From assembly GCF_013072695.1 (NCBI RefSeq), contig NZ_LXUK01000002.1, positions 109,600-173,599 on the forward strand: a stretch of 64,000 nt of DNA, written 5' to 3'. This stretch comes from Acinetobacter sp. Ac_5812 (GTDB lineage Bacteria > Pseudomonadota > Gammaproteobacteria > Pseudomonadales > Moraxellaceae). Each line of letters begins with the position of its first letter. Positions within the stretch are counted from its first letter, which is position 1. Positions 44,193 through 53,052 of the stretch are shown piece after piece. Both the position numbers and the translations under genes were made by a program. The notes below the pieces were generated by a model. That model was given only the letters and a program-made list of their open reading frames with translations, searched no databases and was not told where the DNA came from.

Positions 44193-44846
44193 TTATTCAC
44201 CCAATAATACTGATTTGATAAAACCTGTAGTTTTACTTAATGCTGACTCATTGATAGGTATAGCCTGAACGGTACCACCGTCTGAAACGCCTGCAGTAGC
44301 TTCAGGGCTTGCTTGATTCTCAATTGCTATGAAAGTTGTTTGTGTACTGACCATCAAAACTTTTTTAAAAGTAATATCGATCATCAAAACGTTTTCAGTC
44401 TGTAGATCCGTAGTACATCCAAGCGACTTGATAAGCATGTTTGTGTACAGTCGCTTACCAGTTGAAATAATCAGGGGTAAAGCTTGTTCTTGTAGCTGCA
44501 GCAATGTTTGATAAACAATTGTCAAACTCGTATTGCCACCCAAGATGGTATCTCCAAGAAATCCATTTAAGGTGCCTGCGCTCTCTGACCACCCCACCTT
44601 CATTGTCACTTCTGGTGGCTCTTTGAATGCATGATCCGAAATAGCCGCACCGACTTCCGTAGGATGCTCAGTTATTTTCAGTTCATCTTTATGCTTTTCT
44701 TCTACTGTGACATCTGCAAAAAGCCCCATGATCGTTCGACCACGGCCAGAGAGTAAAAGTGAGCCTATGATCTCCGAATTCTGATATGACGTGACAGCAC
44801 CTAGGCCGCCATCAAGTAATGTACCTATTGCCATAATTTCACTCAT
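44193..44846 (-). CDS. Baseplate/tail protein (DUF6046-like)
   Basis: The 217-residue protein includes TMGLFADVTVEEKHKDELKITEHPTE-type text (in part) and ISDHAFKEPPEVTMKVGWSES, seen in contractile-tail baseplate proteins next to the plug and hub genes. It is predicted to be structural. The start codon overlaps a TATAAT sequence on the other strand that may drive the cargo gene at 44898. Confidence 0.7.
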   Translation of the reverse strand: MSEIMAIGTLLDGGLGAVTSYQNSEIIGSLLLSGRGRTIMGLFADVTVEEKHKDELKITEHPTEVGAAISDHAFKEPPEVTMKVGWSESAGTLNGFLGDTILGGNTSLTIVYQTLLQLQEQALPLIISTGKRLYTNMLIKSLGCTTDLQTENVLMIDITFKKVLMVSTQTTFIAIENQASPEATAGVSDGGTVQAIPINESALSKTTGFIKSVLLGE

Positions 44847-44851
44847 ATAAT
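44846..44851 (+). promoter_or_regulatory. Candidate -10 box for the rightward cargo gene
   Basis: A perfect TATAAT lies 47 bases before the rightward cargo gene, overlapping the start codon of the leftward baseplate gene. No good -35 is seen at the usual distance. Confidence 0.45.
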
Positions 44852-44897
44852 ATAAGAAGGCATTACACCTAAAGATGAAAAAACAGAGTAACCAATC

Positions 44898-45266
44898 ATG
44901 AGAAAACTACTGCTCTTGACTATTACATCTATGCTTAGTGCTGGAGCTTGGGCTTTACCTGCGCCTAAAGATTCCTGTCAAATATCAGATCTTCAAACAA
45001 GATATGCTAGGCTTTATGCTGCAGGAAGTACTTGTGGTAAAGATGAAAATTCACCTTATGCAAACAAACTTAGTCAGCTTTTCCAGTCGGATCAAGAGAA
45101 TTGCAAAGTTTCAGCGAATCAAATAGATCCTACAGATAAGCAAGTTGATCAAGCTTTTAATGAACTTGATCAAATGACACATGCCCAAATAAAAGAATTA
45201 TGTGCAAGTTTGGATAAACAAATACAAGCCATTAAACAAAAACCCCCTTTGCTCCCCTTGCCATGA
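44898..45266 (+). CDS. Secreted protein with signal peptide, cargo gene between tail genes
   Basis: The 122-residue product starts with an N-terminal signal peptide (MRKLLLLTITSMLSAGAWA) with likely cleavage after AWA, then a mature domain with four Cys residues that could form disulfides. It is transcribed opposite to the surrounding tail genes, has its own candidate promoter, and its end overlaps the tape measure gene end by 35 bases. It is thus a cargo (moron-type) gene expressed in the lysogen. Function is not recognised; periplasmic interference with phage or host lysozymes is only a guess. Confidence 0.75.
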   Translation: MRKLLLLTITSMLSAGAWALPAPKDSCQISDLQTRYARLYAAGSTCGKDENSPYANKLSQLFQSDQENCKVSANQIDPTDKQVDQAFNELDQMTHAQIKELCASLDKQIQAIKQKPPLLPLP

Positions 45267-47460
45267 TTGTCATTGCATTTTCCTGCTGATGCTTAATTGC
45301 ATTGGCAGACTCCACTGGACTTGATGCCCCATTAATCGTCATATCTGTCTGATAATTTTGATTAATAGTGATATTACTAGCTGACATATCATTCGAGCTA
45401 TTCACCTGCGCCTTGTGTGGATTACCATTGGGAATAGTCGCATTTTCCGCAAATCGGGCAAGATCTTTAGGGTTATTAGGTAAAATAAATTTTTCTGTCT
45501 TATCAATTTGTCCCTTTAATTTCTCCAGATTATTTCTCCGTCGCTGATCATGAGCTTTCCAATCAAATGCCGTTTTGCCTTTATTTATGCGATCTTGGCC
45601 ATAAGCCCATACAATATAGTTTTTACCTAAAGTTTTGGCGTAATTTTCAGGATCAGCATTAGGAGAAGAATCGAATAATTCTTTGGTTTTACTGTATCTC
45701 TTTATGCTGTATATCTCACTTCTAGCAAACTCAGCCATTGCTTTTAGTGATCCTTGATTTTTCAACATATGTCCAGTTTCATCAAGTAGATTTTTAGACT
45801 TTAAATAGTTAATTAACTTCTCCTTCCTATCACCTTGCCAACTAAAAAATCCAAGATTTTGTTTTGAATTTCCAGCATCAGAATGAGTTCCGAACATCGT
45901 ATCAAGGTTATATTCATTTTCACGGCCAACCTCTGCGGTTAATGCCATAGCTTGATTCATAGAAAATCCTGAATCCAAGAATGCTTTAAACACTGACAAT
46001 CTACGACCATCTTTGGTTTTTAGTGATGTTTCACCTACAGCTCCTTTGACGGCATCTACTGTGGCCTTCGCTGCACCAGTAGCAACAGACTGGTACCCAA
46101 TTTCACCACGTTCACGTTGATCAACTCGGGTTTGAGCATCAGCATTGCCAAACATGGCCAAACCTTTATCGACCATAGAAAATGCAAAATCGGTAATGCT
46201 GGCCACTTTGTCCTGTGTAGGCGTAACCTTTTTCGGATCTGTTGGATTGATGTATTTATCAACTGCATCGTTAACTTTCTCTGCAGTCTTTGTGACACCT
46301 TCTTGAACCTCGGTCGCTACCTCTTTTAATGCACCTGCAGGATCTTTAATGATTTTCTGGATGAACTCGATTGTCTTGTCTTTGATCTTGTCGAGAATAT
46401 CTAAAAAATCTTTGATCTTGTTGATAATGGTATCGATGCCATTGGTCCACTTAGACCAGTCAAACAATGACTTGCCGCCTTCCTTCCACGTTTTGTAATC
46501 GTCATAGAGCAATGCCAGGGCTGCACCCAATGCCAGGATAATTCCGATCGGTGATGCTAGGAATGCGAGTCGGAATAACTTAAGCAAACCGATAAAAGTT
46601 TTAAAAGCCGGTATAAACTTTAAAAGTAGCCCGAGCGACTTGGCCAAAGCTCCAAACATTAATGCCAACATTGCAAAGCGCAAGCCAACGGCGAGCCCTT
46701 CTTTGATTTGTGGATTCAATTGTGAAAAGGCATGAATACCTGCCTGAATCAACTGATTCAACATTCTCAAGATAGGAATTAAAGCTTTACCCGCCTGCAT
46801 GATAATGACCTGAAACCCTGTTTTAGTCATCATTGTCAGATCACGGTATTCGGTCATAAACTCATTGCCAGACTTGGCTAAGTCATTATTCATACCGAGT
46901 TCTTTTTGGATCTTCTGGTATTTATCCATGTTGGCCATGAATTTACCATCACGCATGGCCATCAATGTGTTTTGATCGATACCAAGGGAATTGGCATAAG
47001 CATTGGCTTGATACGATGGCATCTTGGCTAAAACACCGCTCAGATCCTTCATAACTTCCACGCGGTCACGCATTGCGCCGTTTGCATCACGTGTATTTAC
47101 ACCAAGACTTTTAATCTGTCCCTCGTAACCAGGTGAATTACGGATCTTTTCAGCTAATGCCTCAAGTGTTCCGACAGCACCCTCGGCACTACCACCAAGC
47201 TGAGCAATGGCATTCCCATATGCATTGATGTTGGTAACACTGGCACCAATACGTTGAGATGAGAAATAGAGCTTATCTAACTCACTGGCAGTTTGTTTTA
47301 CAGCAAGTACGGCACCAGTGGCCAAAGCCAACAAAGCGCCGTTTAATGCCTTAGCTTTCCATTCAATGCCATCCATGGCACTTTTCATATTAGCTAAGCC
47401 GGTATTGTCTGTATCAAACCCCAGCGAAACCAAGAAATCACGAATTACACCATCTGCCAT
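45232..47460 (-). CDS. Tail tape measure protein with C-terminal lysozyme-like domain
   Basis: The 742-residue protein has long helical parts typical of tape measures, a hydrophobic middle section (about residues 255-325, IGLLKLFRLAFLASPIG) that may enter the membrane, and a C-terminal phage-tail-lysozyme-like region (about 490-640) with LTAEVGRENEYNLD and GFFSWQGDRKEK. The protein sets tail length and may digest peptidoglycan during injection. It starts shortly after the frameshifted chaperone product, the classical order. Confidence 0.88.
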   Translation of the reverse strand: MADGVIRDFLVSLGFDTDNTGLANMKSAMDGIEWKAKALNGALLALATGAVLAVKQTASELDKLYFSSQRIGASVTNINAYGNAIAQLGGSAEGAVGTLEALAEKIRNSPGYEGQIKSLGVNTRDANGAMRDRVEVMKDLSGVLAKMPSYQANAYANSLGIDQNTLMAMRDGKFMANMDKYQKIQKELGMNNDLAKSGNEFMTEYRDLTMMTKTGFQVIIMQAGKALIPILRMLNQLIQAGIHAFSQLNPQIKEGLAVGLRFAMLALMFGALAKSLGLLLKFIPAFKTFIGLLKLFRLAFLASPIGIILALGAALALLYDDYKTWKEGGKSLFDWSKWTNGIDTIINKIKDFLDILDKIKDKTIEFIQKIIKDPAGALKEVATEVQEGVTKTAEKVNDAVDKYINPTDPKKVTPTQDKVASITDFAFSMVDKGLAMFGNADAQTRVDQRERGEIGYQSVATGAAKATVDAVKGAVGETSLKTKDGRRLSVFKAFLDSGFSMNQAMALTAEVGRENEYNLDTMFGTHSDAGNSKQNLGFFSWQGDRKEKLINYLKSKNLLDETGHMLKNQGSLKAMAEFARSEIYSIKRYSKTKELFDSSPNADPENYAKTLGKNYIVWAYGQDRINKGKTAFDWKAHDQRRRNNLEKLKGQIDKTEKFILPNNPKDLARFAENATIPNGNPHKAQVNSSNDMSASNITINQNYQTDMTINGASSPVESANAIKHQQENAMTIMARGAKGVFV

Positions 47461-47468
47461 GGGATCAC

Positions 47469-48103
47469 CTATTTATTTTTTCTTTCACGCTCCTTGTTCA
47501 ACAGATATTCATTATCTGCAACGACATCAAGCGCATCATTCATGAAAGCTATATCAACGAGATCTAGCTCACCATTTTTTAAAGATTCAAATTTGCACAT
47601 GCCTTTGATCACTGGCCGCATGAGCCAATCCGACTCATCCGGCAAGGACCTGAAACTTATTGCGGTTGCTTCATGCTCGATGCCTTCATAAGCAACCCTT
47701 GAATAAAATTTCCCAAGTTGATCCGGATCGTGGCAATTACTAAGGGCAAAACTTGCGTCATATCGATGTCATCAAACATGATGCTGTTATTACGACAGAC
47801 AACAGCACCACCTCGCTTGGCAACGCCTAGGCATTTAAAAATGATGTAATTCACATCATCCTCAGGCATTTGTGCAATCGCATCCATCAACGGCGATAGA
47901 GCATCGGCCAATGGCTGCAGGTCGCTAAGATCACCGCTTTCGCCCTGGTCAATCGAATCAATTGCTTTTGCTAAATCACCCTTGGCCACTTCCGCAATAA
48001 TCGGCATCAACTTAGGCACAATAGGTGCAATTTTTCGGGATACATGAAACTGATCGACCGCATTTAAGCGGCCGATCGTGTATTCAATTCCATTAATTTC
48101 CAT
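47469..48103 (-). CDS. Tail assembly chaperone long form made by -1 frameshift
   Basis: The zero frame starts at 48103 and reaches the slippery heptamer GGGAAAT after 132 codons. A -1 shift gives 79 further codons (beginning FYSRVAYEGIEHEATA) that end at a TAG at 47469-47471, for a total of 211 residues. The downstream frame has no stop in this span, is coding-like (acidic, with EHEATAISFRSLPDESDWLM), and ends nine bases before the tape measure start. This is the gpG/gpGT arrangement of lambda tails, needed in defined ratio to coat the tape measure. Frame and heptamer are seen directly; function in frameshifting is inference. Confidence 0.8.
47657..48103 (-). CDS. Tail assembly chaperone, short zero-frame form
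   Basis: The 148-residue zero-frame product (MEINGIEYTIGRLNAVDQFH at the start) is predicted to be helical. It ends 51 bases past the slippery heptamer, at a TAA. It follows the tail tube gene and precedes the tape measure, the position of lambda gpG or P2 gpE. It shares its first 132 residues with the frameshifted product. Confidence 0.8.
   Translation of the reverse strand: MEINGIEYTIGRLNAVDQFHVSRKIAPIVPKLMPIIAEVAKGDLAKAIDSIDQGESGDLSDLQPLADALSPLMDAIAQMPEDDVNYIIFKCLGVAKRGGAVVCRNNSIMFDDIDMTQVLPLVIATIRINLGNFIQGLLMKASSMKQPQ
47708..47714 (-). promoter_or_regulatory. Slippery heptamer GGGAAAT for -1 frameshift
   Basis: On the minus strand G-GGA-AAT is aligned with the zero frame exactly as X-XXY-YYZ. 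It is the lambda gpG-gpT slippery sequence (GGGAAAG) with one base changed, and the -1 frame behind it is open for 79 codons. Confidence 0.85.
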
Positions 48104-48114
48104 AACTTAAAACC

Positions 48115-48558
48115 TTACTCATATGTGCCAAGTTTCATATCGACTTTGATTGAGTCAAATACCCATTCCACGATGCCGCCGTCTTTTGCATTCACATAGT
48201 CAGGGACTTTCTTAAATGCACATTTGGTGGCTGTATGGTTATCCCCTGAACCGTCATGATTCAGAGTGATTGTATTTTTCCCCCATTTCACCGAGCTGTT
48301 TTTCTGCAAGTTATAAAGATTCATTAACTTGGCATTAGTCGGAGAAGTTTTAAGAAAGCGAATTGTGATCTGACCTGAATTGTCGGCATGCAATGAATGC
48401 ATCCCTTCACCATCGGCCCCAATGGTCATGGTGTTTTTGTCGCCTGCCATTGCAAAGGTAATACCCTCATCGGAAATAGCTGCGCCATAACCTAGATCAA
48501 TCACCGCGTCTGCACTGGTTAAAGTGCAATGGGTATCCATAAAAGAATATGTACTCAC
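48115..48558 (-). CDS. Tail tube protein (DUF3277 type)
   Basis: The 147-residue protein starts with MSTYSFMDTHCTLTSADAVID and includes TIGADGEGMHSLHADNSGQITIRFLKTSPTN (in part), which fits the DUF3277 family of myovirus tube proteins. It forms the inner tube of the contractile tail, and it lies between sheath and chaperone genes as in related phages. Confidence 0.88.
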   Translation of the reverse strand: MSTYSFMDTHCTLTSADAVIDLGYGAAISDEGITFAMAGDKNTMTIGADGEGMHSLHADNSGQITIRFLKTSPTNAKLMNLYNLQKNSSVKWGKNTITLNHDGSGDNHTATKCAFKKVPDYVNAKDGGIVEWVFDSIKVDMKLGTYE

Positions 48559-48568
48559 GAATTACTCC

Positions 48569-49690
48569 TTAACGGTTTACAGCGACAAGAACATCAGCAA
48601 AGTGTGTTGCACCTGCTAACTTACCCGCAATTTGAAATACAGGCGCTTTACGAGCTTCACGATCTGCCTGAGGTTGATCATCAAGACTATTGGCAAACAC
48701 GTAGTAGGCTTTTGGCAGATAGTCACCCGTCTCAAGTACACCAAAGCTGTCGCCATTCCATCGACCAGGACCAAGCAAGCCATTGGTCACACCTTGCTCA
48801 CAAGCTGTTTCAAGCACACCACACTGACGGTTCACACCTGCGCCCGTTTGCGGAATCTTGGTTGTGTTGGTGTAATAAAGATTCCACAACGATGTCTCAA
48901 GATGGTTTTGGAACCAATCTAGGCCGTGGATCTCATCAAAGAATGTGCCATCTGTCATGACACCTTCCTGCAGGATGGCCGTGTCATTGTTATAGCCTGC
49001 AAACACATTACAGTTAATCGCTGCCAGCGCCTTAGCCTCTGGGGTTTTAAGATCCTCTGCAGCAATGCCAGGCAACTGTTTAAACTTCAATGTTATGGTG
49101 GTATTGGTACCCATAAAATTTACAGTGAAAGCACGACCAAACACCGATGCAGCAGCATAAGCGTTATCACTGGAAAAAATTGAGATGGTCCGGCGGAACT
49201 TCTTCTGTTTAAGCTTGTAAGGGATGCTGGTGGTATCCGTTGAACTTAAGCAGTTTTCATCTTGTGAGGTGTAACCGAATACACGCGAAGGATCTGCAGC
49301 CTCAATCAAAGCACCAACGTCTAAAGCCTGCTGCTCGGTAAGATCTGCAGCAATAACCAGACCGTACCACTTTAACGACCCAAGACATGCTTGGACTGCA
49401 GCTTGAATTGTTTCTGCCCCTGTGCCTTCTTTGTGCCAATAGCCAATATATAAGGTGCGTGGCTTAGGCGATTGTCCAAAGTATGCCAAAGCTGCTTTAT
49501 ATTCTGGATCGTCAACGCCGTAATCCTCACCAACTTCGGTGATATTTGAATACTGACGCATACGCTCAATCGCATCAATCACGCCACTGGTAGCACCAAG
49601 AATCAGCAAAGATCCAAACGAGCGAGGTCCTGCCGCCAATGCAGCAAGGCTAATGCTGACATTTACGACATTAGAAACGGGTAATGTCAT
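48569..49690 (-). CDS. Contractile tail sheath protein (DUF3383 type)
   Basis: The 373-residue protein begins with LPVSNVVNVSISLAALAAGPRSFGSLLILG, contains the YFGQSPKPRTLYIGYW segment and ends with the region MTDGTFFDEIHGLDWFQ and PVFQIAGKLAGATH. This is the DUF3383 sheath type. Together with the tube it defines a contractile (myovirus) tail. The start overlaps the upstream gene by four bases. Confidence 0.9.
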   Translation of the reverse strand: MTLPVSNVVNVSISLAALAAGPRSFGSLLILGATSGVIDAIERMRQYSNITEVGEDYGVDDPEYKAALAYFGQSPKPRTLYIGYWHKEGTGAETIQAAVQACLGSLKWYGLVIAADLTEQQALDVGALIEAADPSRVFGYTSQDENCLSSTDTTSIPYKLKQKKFRRTISIFSSDNAYAAASVFGRAFTVNFMGTNTTITLKFKQLPGIAAEDLKTPEAKALAAINCNVFAGYNNDTAILQEGVMTDGTFFDEIHGLDWFQNHLETSLWNLYYTNTTKIPQTGAGVNRQCGVLETACEQGVTNGLLGPGRWNGDSFGVLETGDYLPKAYYVFANSLDDQPQADREARKAPVFQIAGKLAGATHFADVLVAVNR

Positions 49691-50232
49691 GGATTACTCC
49701 TGGTTAAATTTATTGTTCCAACATCTAAAAATGACTTAACAGCAAACGTGCGTGATGTTTTCCGCTTAAATACAGTGGTTAGGTCATATCGATGTACAAA
49801 CTGATTATTGAGAAAGTCAGGCGCGGTGATGAGCTCACCGACACTGATAAATTTGATTTGCTGCGCTTTGAGTTGCGCAATGTTTTGCGGAATTGCTAGA
49901 CCATCCTTAAGGACGTTTGCGATCGATTGGCCATGATCACCATAGAACGATAGGAATAGTGTCAATTCTTCATGTCGAATTGAATCCATTGTCTCGTCTT
50001 TCTGGTCGAAGTATGGCCCATCATCGGGAATTATCGACTTTACAGCGAAGGCGCACCAATCCTCACCAATCGCAGGGAAAGGCGGAGGATCTTTCTGGAA
50101 ACGTGGCCGAACCATTACACCTGGTAAAGAAGTTACCCCAACAATAAAAGCTTGAAAGATGTCCTCAAGTTTCTGGTCATAAGCAGATCCGCCACTAGGG
50201 GTGATATATCCCCCTGTTGCAGAATCACCCAT
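49687..50232 (-). CDS. Neck/tail terminator-like protein
   Basis: The 181-residue protein includes LEDIFQAFIVGVTSLPGVMVRPRFQKDPPPFP and WCAFAVKSIIPDDGPYFDQKDE (in part), patterns of the LIC_12616-type phage neck or tail-terminator proteins. Its gene lies between head connector and sheath genes, which supports a role in joining head and tail or closing the tail tube. Confidence 0.75.
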   Translation of the reverse strand: MGDSATGGYITPSGGSAYDQKLEDIFQAFIVGVTSLPGVMVRPRFQKDPPPFPAIGEDWCAFAVKSIIPDDGPYFDQKDETMDSIRHEELTLFLSFYGDHGQSIANVLKDGLAIPQNIAQLKAQQIKFISVGELITAPDFLNNQFVHRYDLTTVFKRKTSRTFAVKSFLDVGTINLTRSNP

Positions 50233-50235
50233 GAT

Positions 50236-50604
50236 TTACCCCAGTGGCTTAAGCTCACAAATTGCTTTTACGAAACCTTGGCCATAATGCAAATTATCCA
50301 AGACTTGAGAAACGATGTAGGTTTTACCCTGCCATAGGATCTCATCTGCTTTGGTTTCAGTATTACCTGAGGACAAAGCAAACTTGGTATGAATATTAAT
50401 TGCACCTTTAATCAAAGTTCCATCAGGACGGCGGTCCATGTTTAGACCGCTATTGGTAGTCACCACACCTGCAAAAGTGGTGGTAGTTATGGTTTCTTGC
50501 GATCGGCCGTTATTACCCACGATGACTGCAGTACGATTACAGGCAATACCAATATCCATAAAATCAGGATCTAGAAGTACATCAGAGACATCAAGACGAG
50601 CCAC
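50236..50604 (-). CDS. Head-tail connector region protein, unknown
   Basis: The 122-residue protein is not assigned to a known family. It contains DVLLDPDFMDIGIACNRTAVIVGNNG at the start and the FTYIVSQVLDNLHYGQGF-type ending and is predicted to be beta-rich. Overlapping its neighbour upstream by 14 bases and lying between the gp10-like and neck genes, it is likely a connector or stopper protein. Confidence 0.7.
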   Translation of the reverse strand: MARLDVSDVLLDPDFMDIGIACNRTAVIVGNNGRSQETITTTTFAGVVTTNSGLNMDRRPDGTLIKGAINIHTKFALSSGNTETKADEILWQGKTYIVSQVLDNLHYGQGFVKAICELKPLG

Positions 50605-51151
50605 GCTTTACCTCCTTATCCTTTTTCATGATGATGTAAGTAACTTTCTTGCGCAGCTCGCCAGTATCGATCAACGGCCGAACTAGGCCTGTTTCTGCAG
50701 GTCCAGTTTCTAGCTGTTTAAGGTACTTTTTCGCACCTTTACGCCCACGCCGTGCACGTGCACGGATAGTGGCCAAAGACAACGGCGCAAACTCACCATT
50801 TACGAAATATGCTCGAACAGAGTTCATTGCCTTCATCCCTGCAGACTCAAGCAACATCATCATGCGCTTATGATTACCAGTTAATGCAGCATCAACTGCT
50901 TTTACCAGCGTATTACCTACCTCGTCTTGAACTTCTTCAACACCCGGTACAAGGAAAGCACGTTCAGGAATGTTCATTGCAGGTGAGCCATTTTCCTGCA
51001 GGTATCCGATTTGGGCATTGGTGAGACCATCACCATCGGTTCGTACTTCGCCGTGTGGAATACCCACAAGCACATCAACCTTCGATAATTCAGCAACGGC
51101 CTGCAAGATATCTAACAGACCATTGCCTGTGGCTGTTACATTGCTGCTCAT
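50591..51151 (-). CDS. Phage structural protein (connector region, gp10-like)
   Basis: The 186-residue protein (starting MSSNVTATGNGLLDILQAVAE) includes ARVDVLVGIPHGEVR-like and NIPERAFLVPG motifs, seen in HK97 gp10-like or virion morphogenesis proteins of the neck. The ATG at 51151 overlaps the stop of the upstream gene by four bases (ATGA); a longer frame upstream is not used. The product is rich in Lys and Arg at the C-terminus. Confidence 0.75.
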   Translation of the reverse strand: MSSNVTATGNGLLDILQAVAELSKVDVLVGIPHGEVRTDGDGLTNAQIGYLQENGSPAMNIPERAFLVPGVEEVQDEVGNTLVKAVDAALTGNHKRMMMLLESAGMKAMNSVRAYFVNGEFAPLSLATIRARARRGRKGAKKYLKQLETGPAETGLVRPLIDTGELRKKVTYIIMKKDKEVKRGSS

Positions 51152-51534
51152 AGTTGAATACCTCCCGCACCTGCCATCATCATGAGCTGATAGAACTGAA
51201 CACCCCACGTGGTCTGATTCCAATGGCCAGCATCAGCAATAATCACACCAGACACATCCATAGACTTTGCAACACTATCTACTGCTTTAGAAGTCTCGTT
51301 CCCGACAATCTTGCCTGCATCACCACCTACACTGGCCGCATCCATTCCACGTTTGTACAACGTGAGATAGTGAGCGATAAACAGCGTCAAACCATAATCG
51401 AGCAGATCCTCCCATCGATCCTCATTCAATAATTTTTTCCCAAGATTCAAGTAAAAATTAAATTGGAATGTTGGATATTGTGCAGCATCTGCAAAGACTG
51501 GCATCGTTTCCCGAAAGGATTGCTCATCGATCAT
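51148..51534 (-). CDS. Head-tail connector protein (DUF4054)
   Basis: The 128-residue protein begins with IDEQSFRETMPVFADAAQYPTFQF and has the LFIAHYLTLYKRG and TTWGVQFYQLMMMAGAGG landmarks of DUF4054. These proteins sit between portal and tail tube as adaptors. The gene is followed, with a four-base overlap, by the gp10-like gene. Confidence 0.85.
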   Translation of the reverse strand: MIDEQSFRETMPVFADAAQYPTFQFNFYLNLGKKLLNEDRWEDLLDYGLTLFIAHYLTLYKRGMDAASVGGDAGKIVGNETSKAVDSVAKSMDVSGVIIADAGHWNQTTWGVQFYQLMMMAGAGGIQL

Positions 51535-51537
51535 GGG

Positions 51538-51954
51538 TTAAGCTTCCTTTGGCTGCTCTTTGGTTTTGGCCGCGCCCTTTGTACCAGCAGCAGTTGCATC
51601 TGCAGGTGTCTGTTCAGCTTTGGTCAACAGGATTTTAAGATCGCTGATCTCTTTATCCTTCTCTTGAACATCGCCTTTCAGCTTTTCGATCGTTTTTGTG
51701 GCTTCGTCCGATTGTTCCTGCAGGATTTTAAGATCACCCTGCAATTGCTCAACCTGCTTTTGTAGTTCGCCGTTTTCAACATCTTCTTGGGTGAGCTCTT
51801 GGCAATGGGCTTTTACGAACCAGTTTTCAGCAACCTCTTGTTCTACAGACTGCAGCCCAGCTTGAAGTTTTACCGTAATTGCACGGCCATGTTCATCAGT
51901 ACCAAGGTTAACAGTCAATGGACGTGAAAGGAGAATTTGTACTTGCTTACTCAT
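51538..51954 (-). CDS. Virion-associated protein with coiled coil (STAR-like)
   Basis: The 138-residue protein has a short N-terminal part (residues 1-50, with LLSRPLTVNLG and WFVKAHCQEL) and a long coiled coil (about 55-110, EQLQGDLKILQEQSDEATKTIEKL in part) with an Ala/Lys tail. The ATG at 51954 (MSKQVQ) is chosen over a longer frame. It lies directly after the capsid gene. Function is unclear. Confidence 0.7.
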   Translation of the reverse strand: MSKQVQILLSRPLTVNLGTDEHGRAITVKLQAGLQSVEQEVAENWFVKAHCQELTQEDVENGELQKQVEQLQGDLKILQEQSDEATKTIEKLKGDVQEKDKEISDLKILLTKAEQTPADATAAGTKGAAKTKEQPKEA

Positions 51955-51964
51955 GTTGCTCTCC

Positions 51965-52990
51965 TTACAGACCATCGGCATAGAATGCTGTCTCAGGGTA
52001 AACCCATTCAACTGCACCTAAACGGCCGTAATAAGTTGTTAATTGACGTAAATCACGGTATTCGACTGGCGTACGCTGTAACGGCACCATCGGGAAACGA
52101 ACGCGGTTTTCGTTCTGCTCATAACACATCATGCGGTCAGTACCTGCAGTACCACGGCCAACACACCATTTAGATGGCTGGATATCTAACGGCTTACCAT
52201 TCTTAGCCATAGAGATACAGTTGATTTTGACGTATTCCAGAATTGAGATGTTTCCCGCTTCTGAAACTTTACGGGTAACGATCAAACCGAACTGCTCAGG
52301 CGGTAATAACAATTTAGAAGGACAAACGGCGAAAGCAGATGCAACCCATGCGTTATACAAAATCATATTTACGTCTGCGAGAATTTCATCTGCAGTAGCA
52401 GCCGACCATTCTTTATTGACGTTGGTTGCTCCTACCTTATCCGAGTTAAGCAATCCCTTAACACCCACGATGTCATCACCAATATAGATCTGCTCATCAG
52501 TGTCCATATTGTGCTTAAGGATTAAGCCGCTATGCTTTAACGCATCAACAGGGCGACCAACTTGGCGAGCCGATTCAAGCTCTGGAAGTGTCCAGCCGAT
52601 CTGATTGGCCCATAAAGTCAATGGTTGAGCTGTTTTGCCGATATCCAACGCAATCCCCTGGATTGCATCAGCGTTCTTGCCTACCCAAGATTTACCCTGT
52701 GGCGATGCACCACCAGCTGCAGCAAAGGTAGCATTTGAGAAACTCGAAATTTCATCGGCAATGGATACGTCTGAACGTAGATCAATGTCACGGGACCAAG
52801 TGACATCAGCCAAAGGCTCATGCATGGTTTGATCTAAGCGTTCTAATTCACCAACCAGAAACGCACCTGTACTATCTACCGTCTGAGCATCAAAGGTCAG
52901 CATATGGTCACGTGTACGCGCACGTACAGGGTTTGCAGTACCCATGGCCACGGCTTGGGCAAGAGTAGTTGCAATCAATAACTTACTCAT
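51965..52990 (-). CDS. Major capsid protein (DUF2184 type)
   Basis: The 341-residue protein begins MSKLLIATTLAQAVAMGTANP and includes the LVGELERLDQTMHEPLADVTWSRDI and KLLLPPEQFGLI segments, fitting the DUF2184 capsid family. The ATG at 52990 has a GGAGA ribosome site and follows a terminator hairpin; an in-frame ATG at 53026 lies inside that hairpin and is rejected. It is the probable shell protein of the head. Confidence 0.88.
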   Translation of the reverse strand: MSKLLIATTLAQAVAMGTANPVRARTRDHMLTFDAQTVDSTGAFLVGELERLDQTMHEPLADVTWSRDIDLRSDVSIADEISSFSNATFAAAGGASPQGKSWVGKNADAIQGIALDIGKTAQPLTLWANQIGWTLPELESARQVGRPVDALKHSGLILKHNMDTDEQIYIGDDIVGVKGLLNSDKVGATNVNKEWSAATADEILADVNMILYNAWVASAFAVCPSKLLLPPEQFGLIVTRKVSEAGNISILEYVKINCISMAKNGKPLDIQPSKWCVGRGTAGTDRMMCYEQNENRVRFPMVPLQRTPVEYRDLRQLTTYYGRLGAVEWVYPETAFYADGL

Positions 52991-53010
52991 ATTGTGTTTT
53001 CTCCAGGCAC

Positions 53011-53032
53011 AAAAAAACCACCTCATTGGTGG
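53011..53032 (-). terminator. Terminator-like hairpin before the capsid gene
   Basis: On the minus strand CCACC-AATGA-GGTGG forms a 5-bp stem followed by seven T residues, then TGCCTGGAG, the capsid ribosome site. Confidence 0.75.
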
Positions 53033-53052
53033 CCGTGCGAATCAATTTTGTT

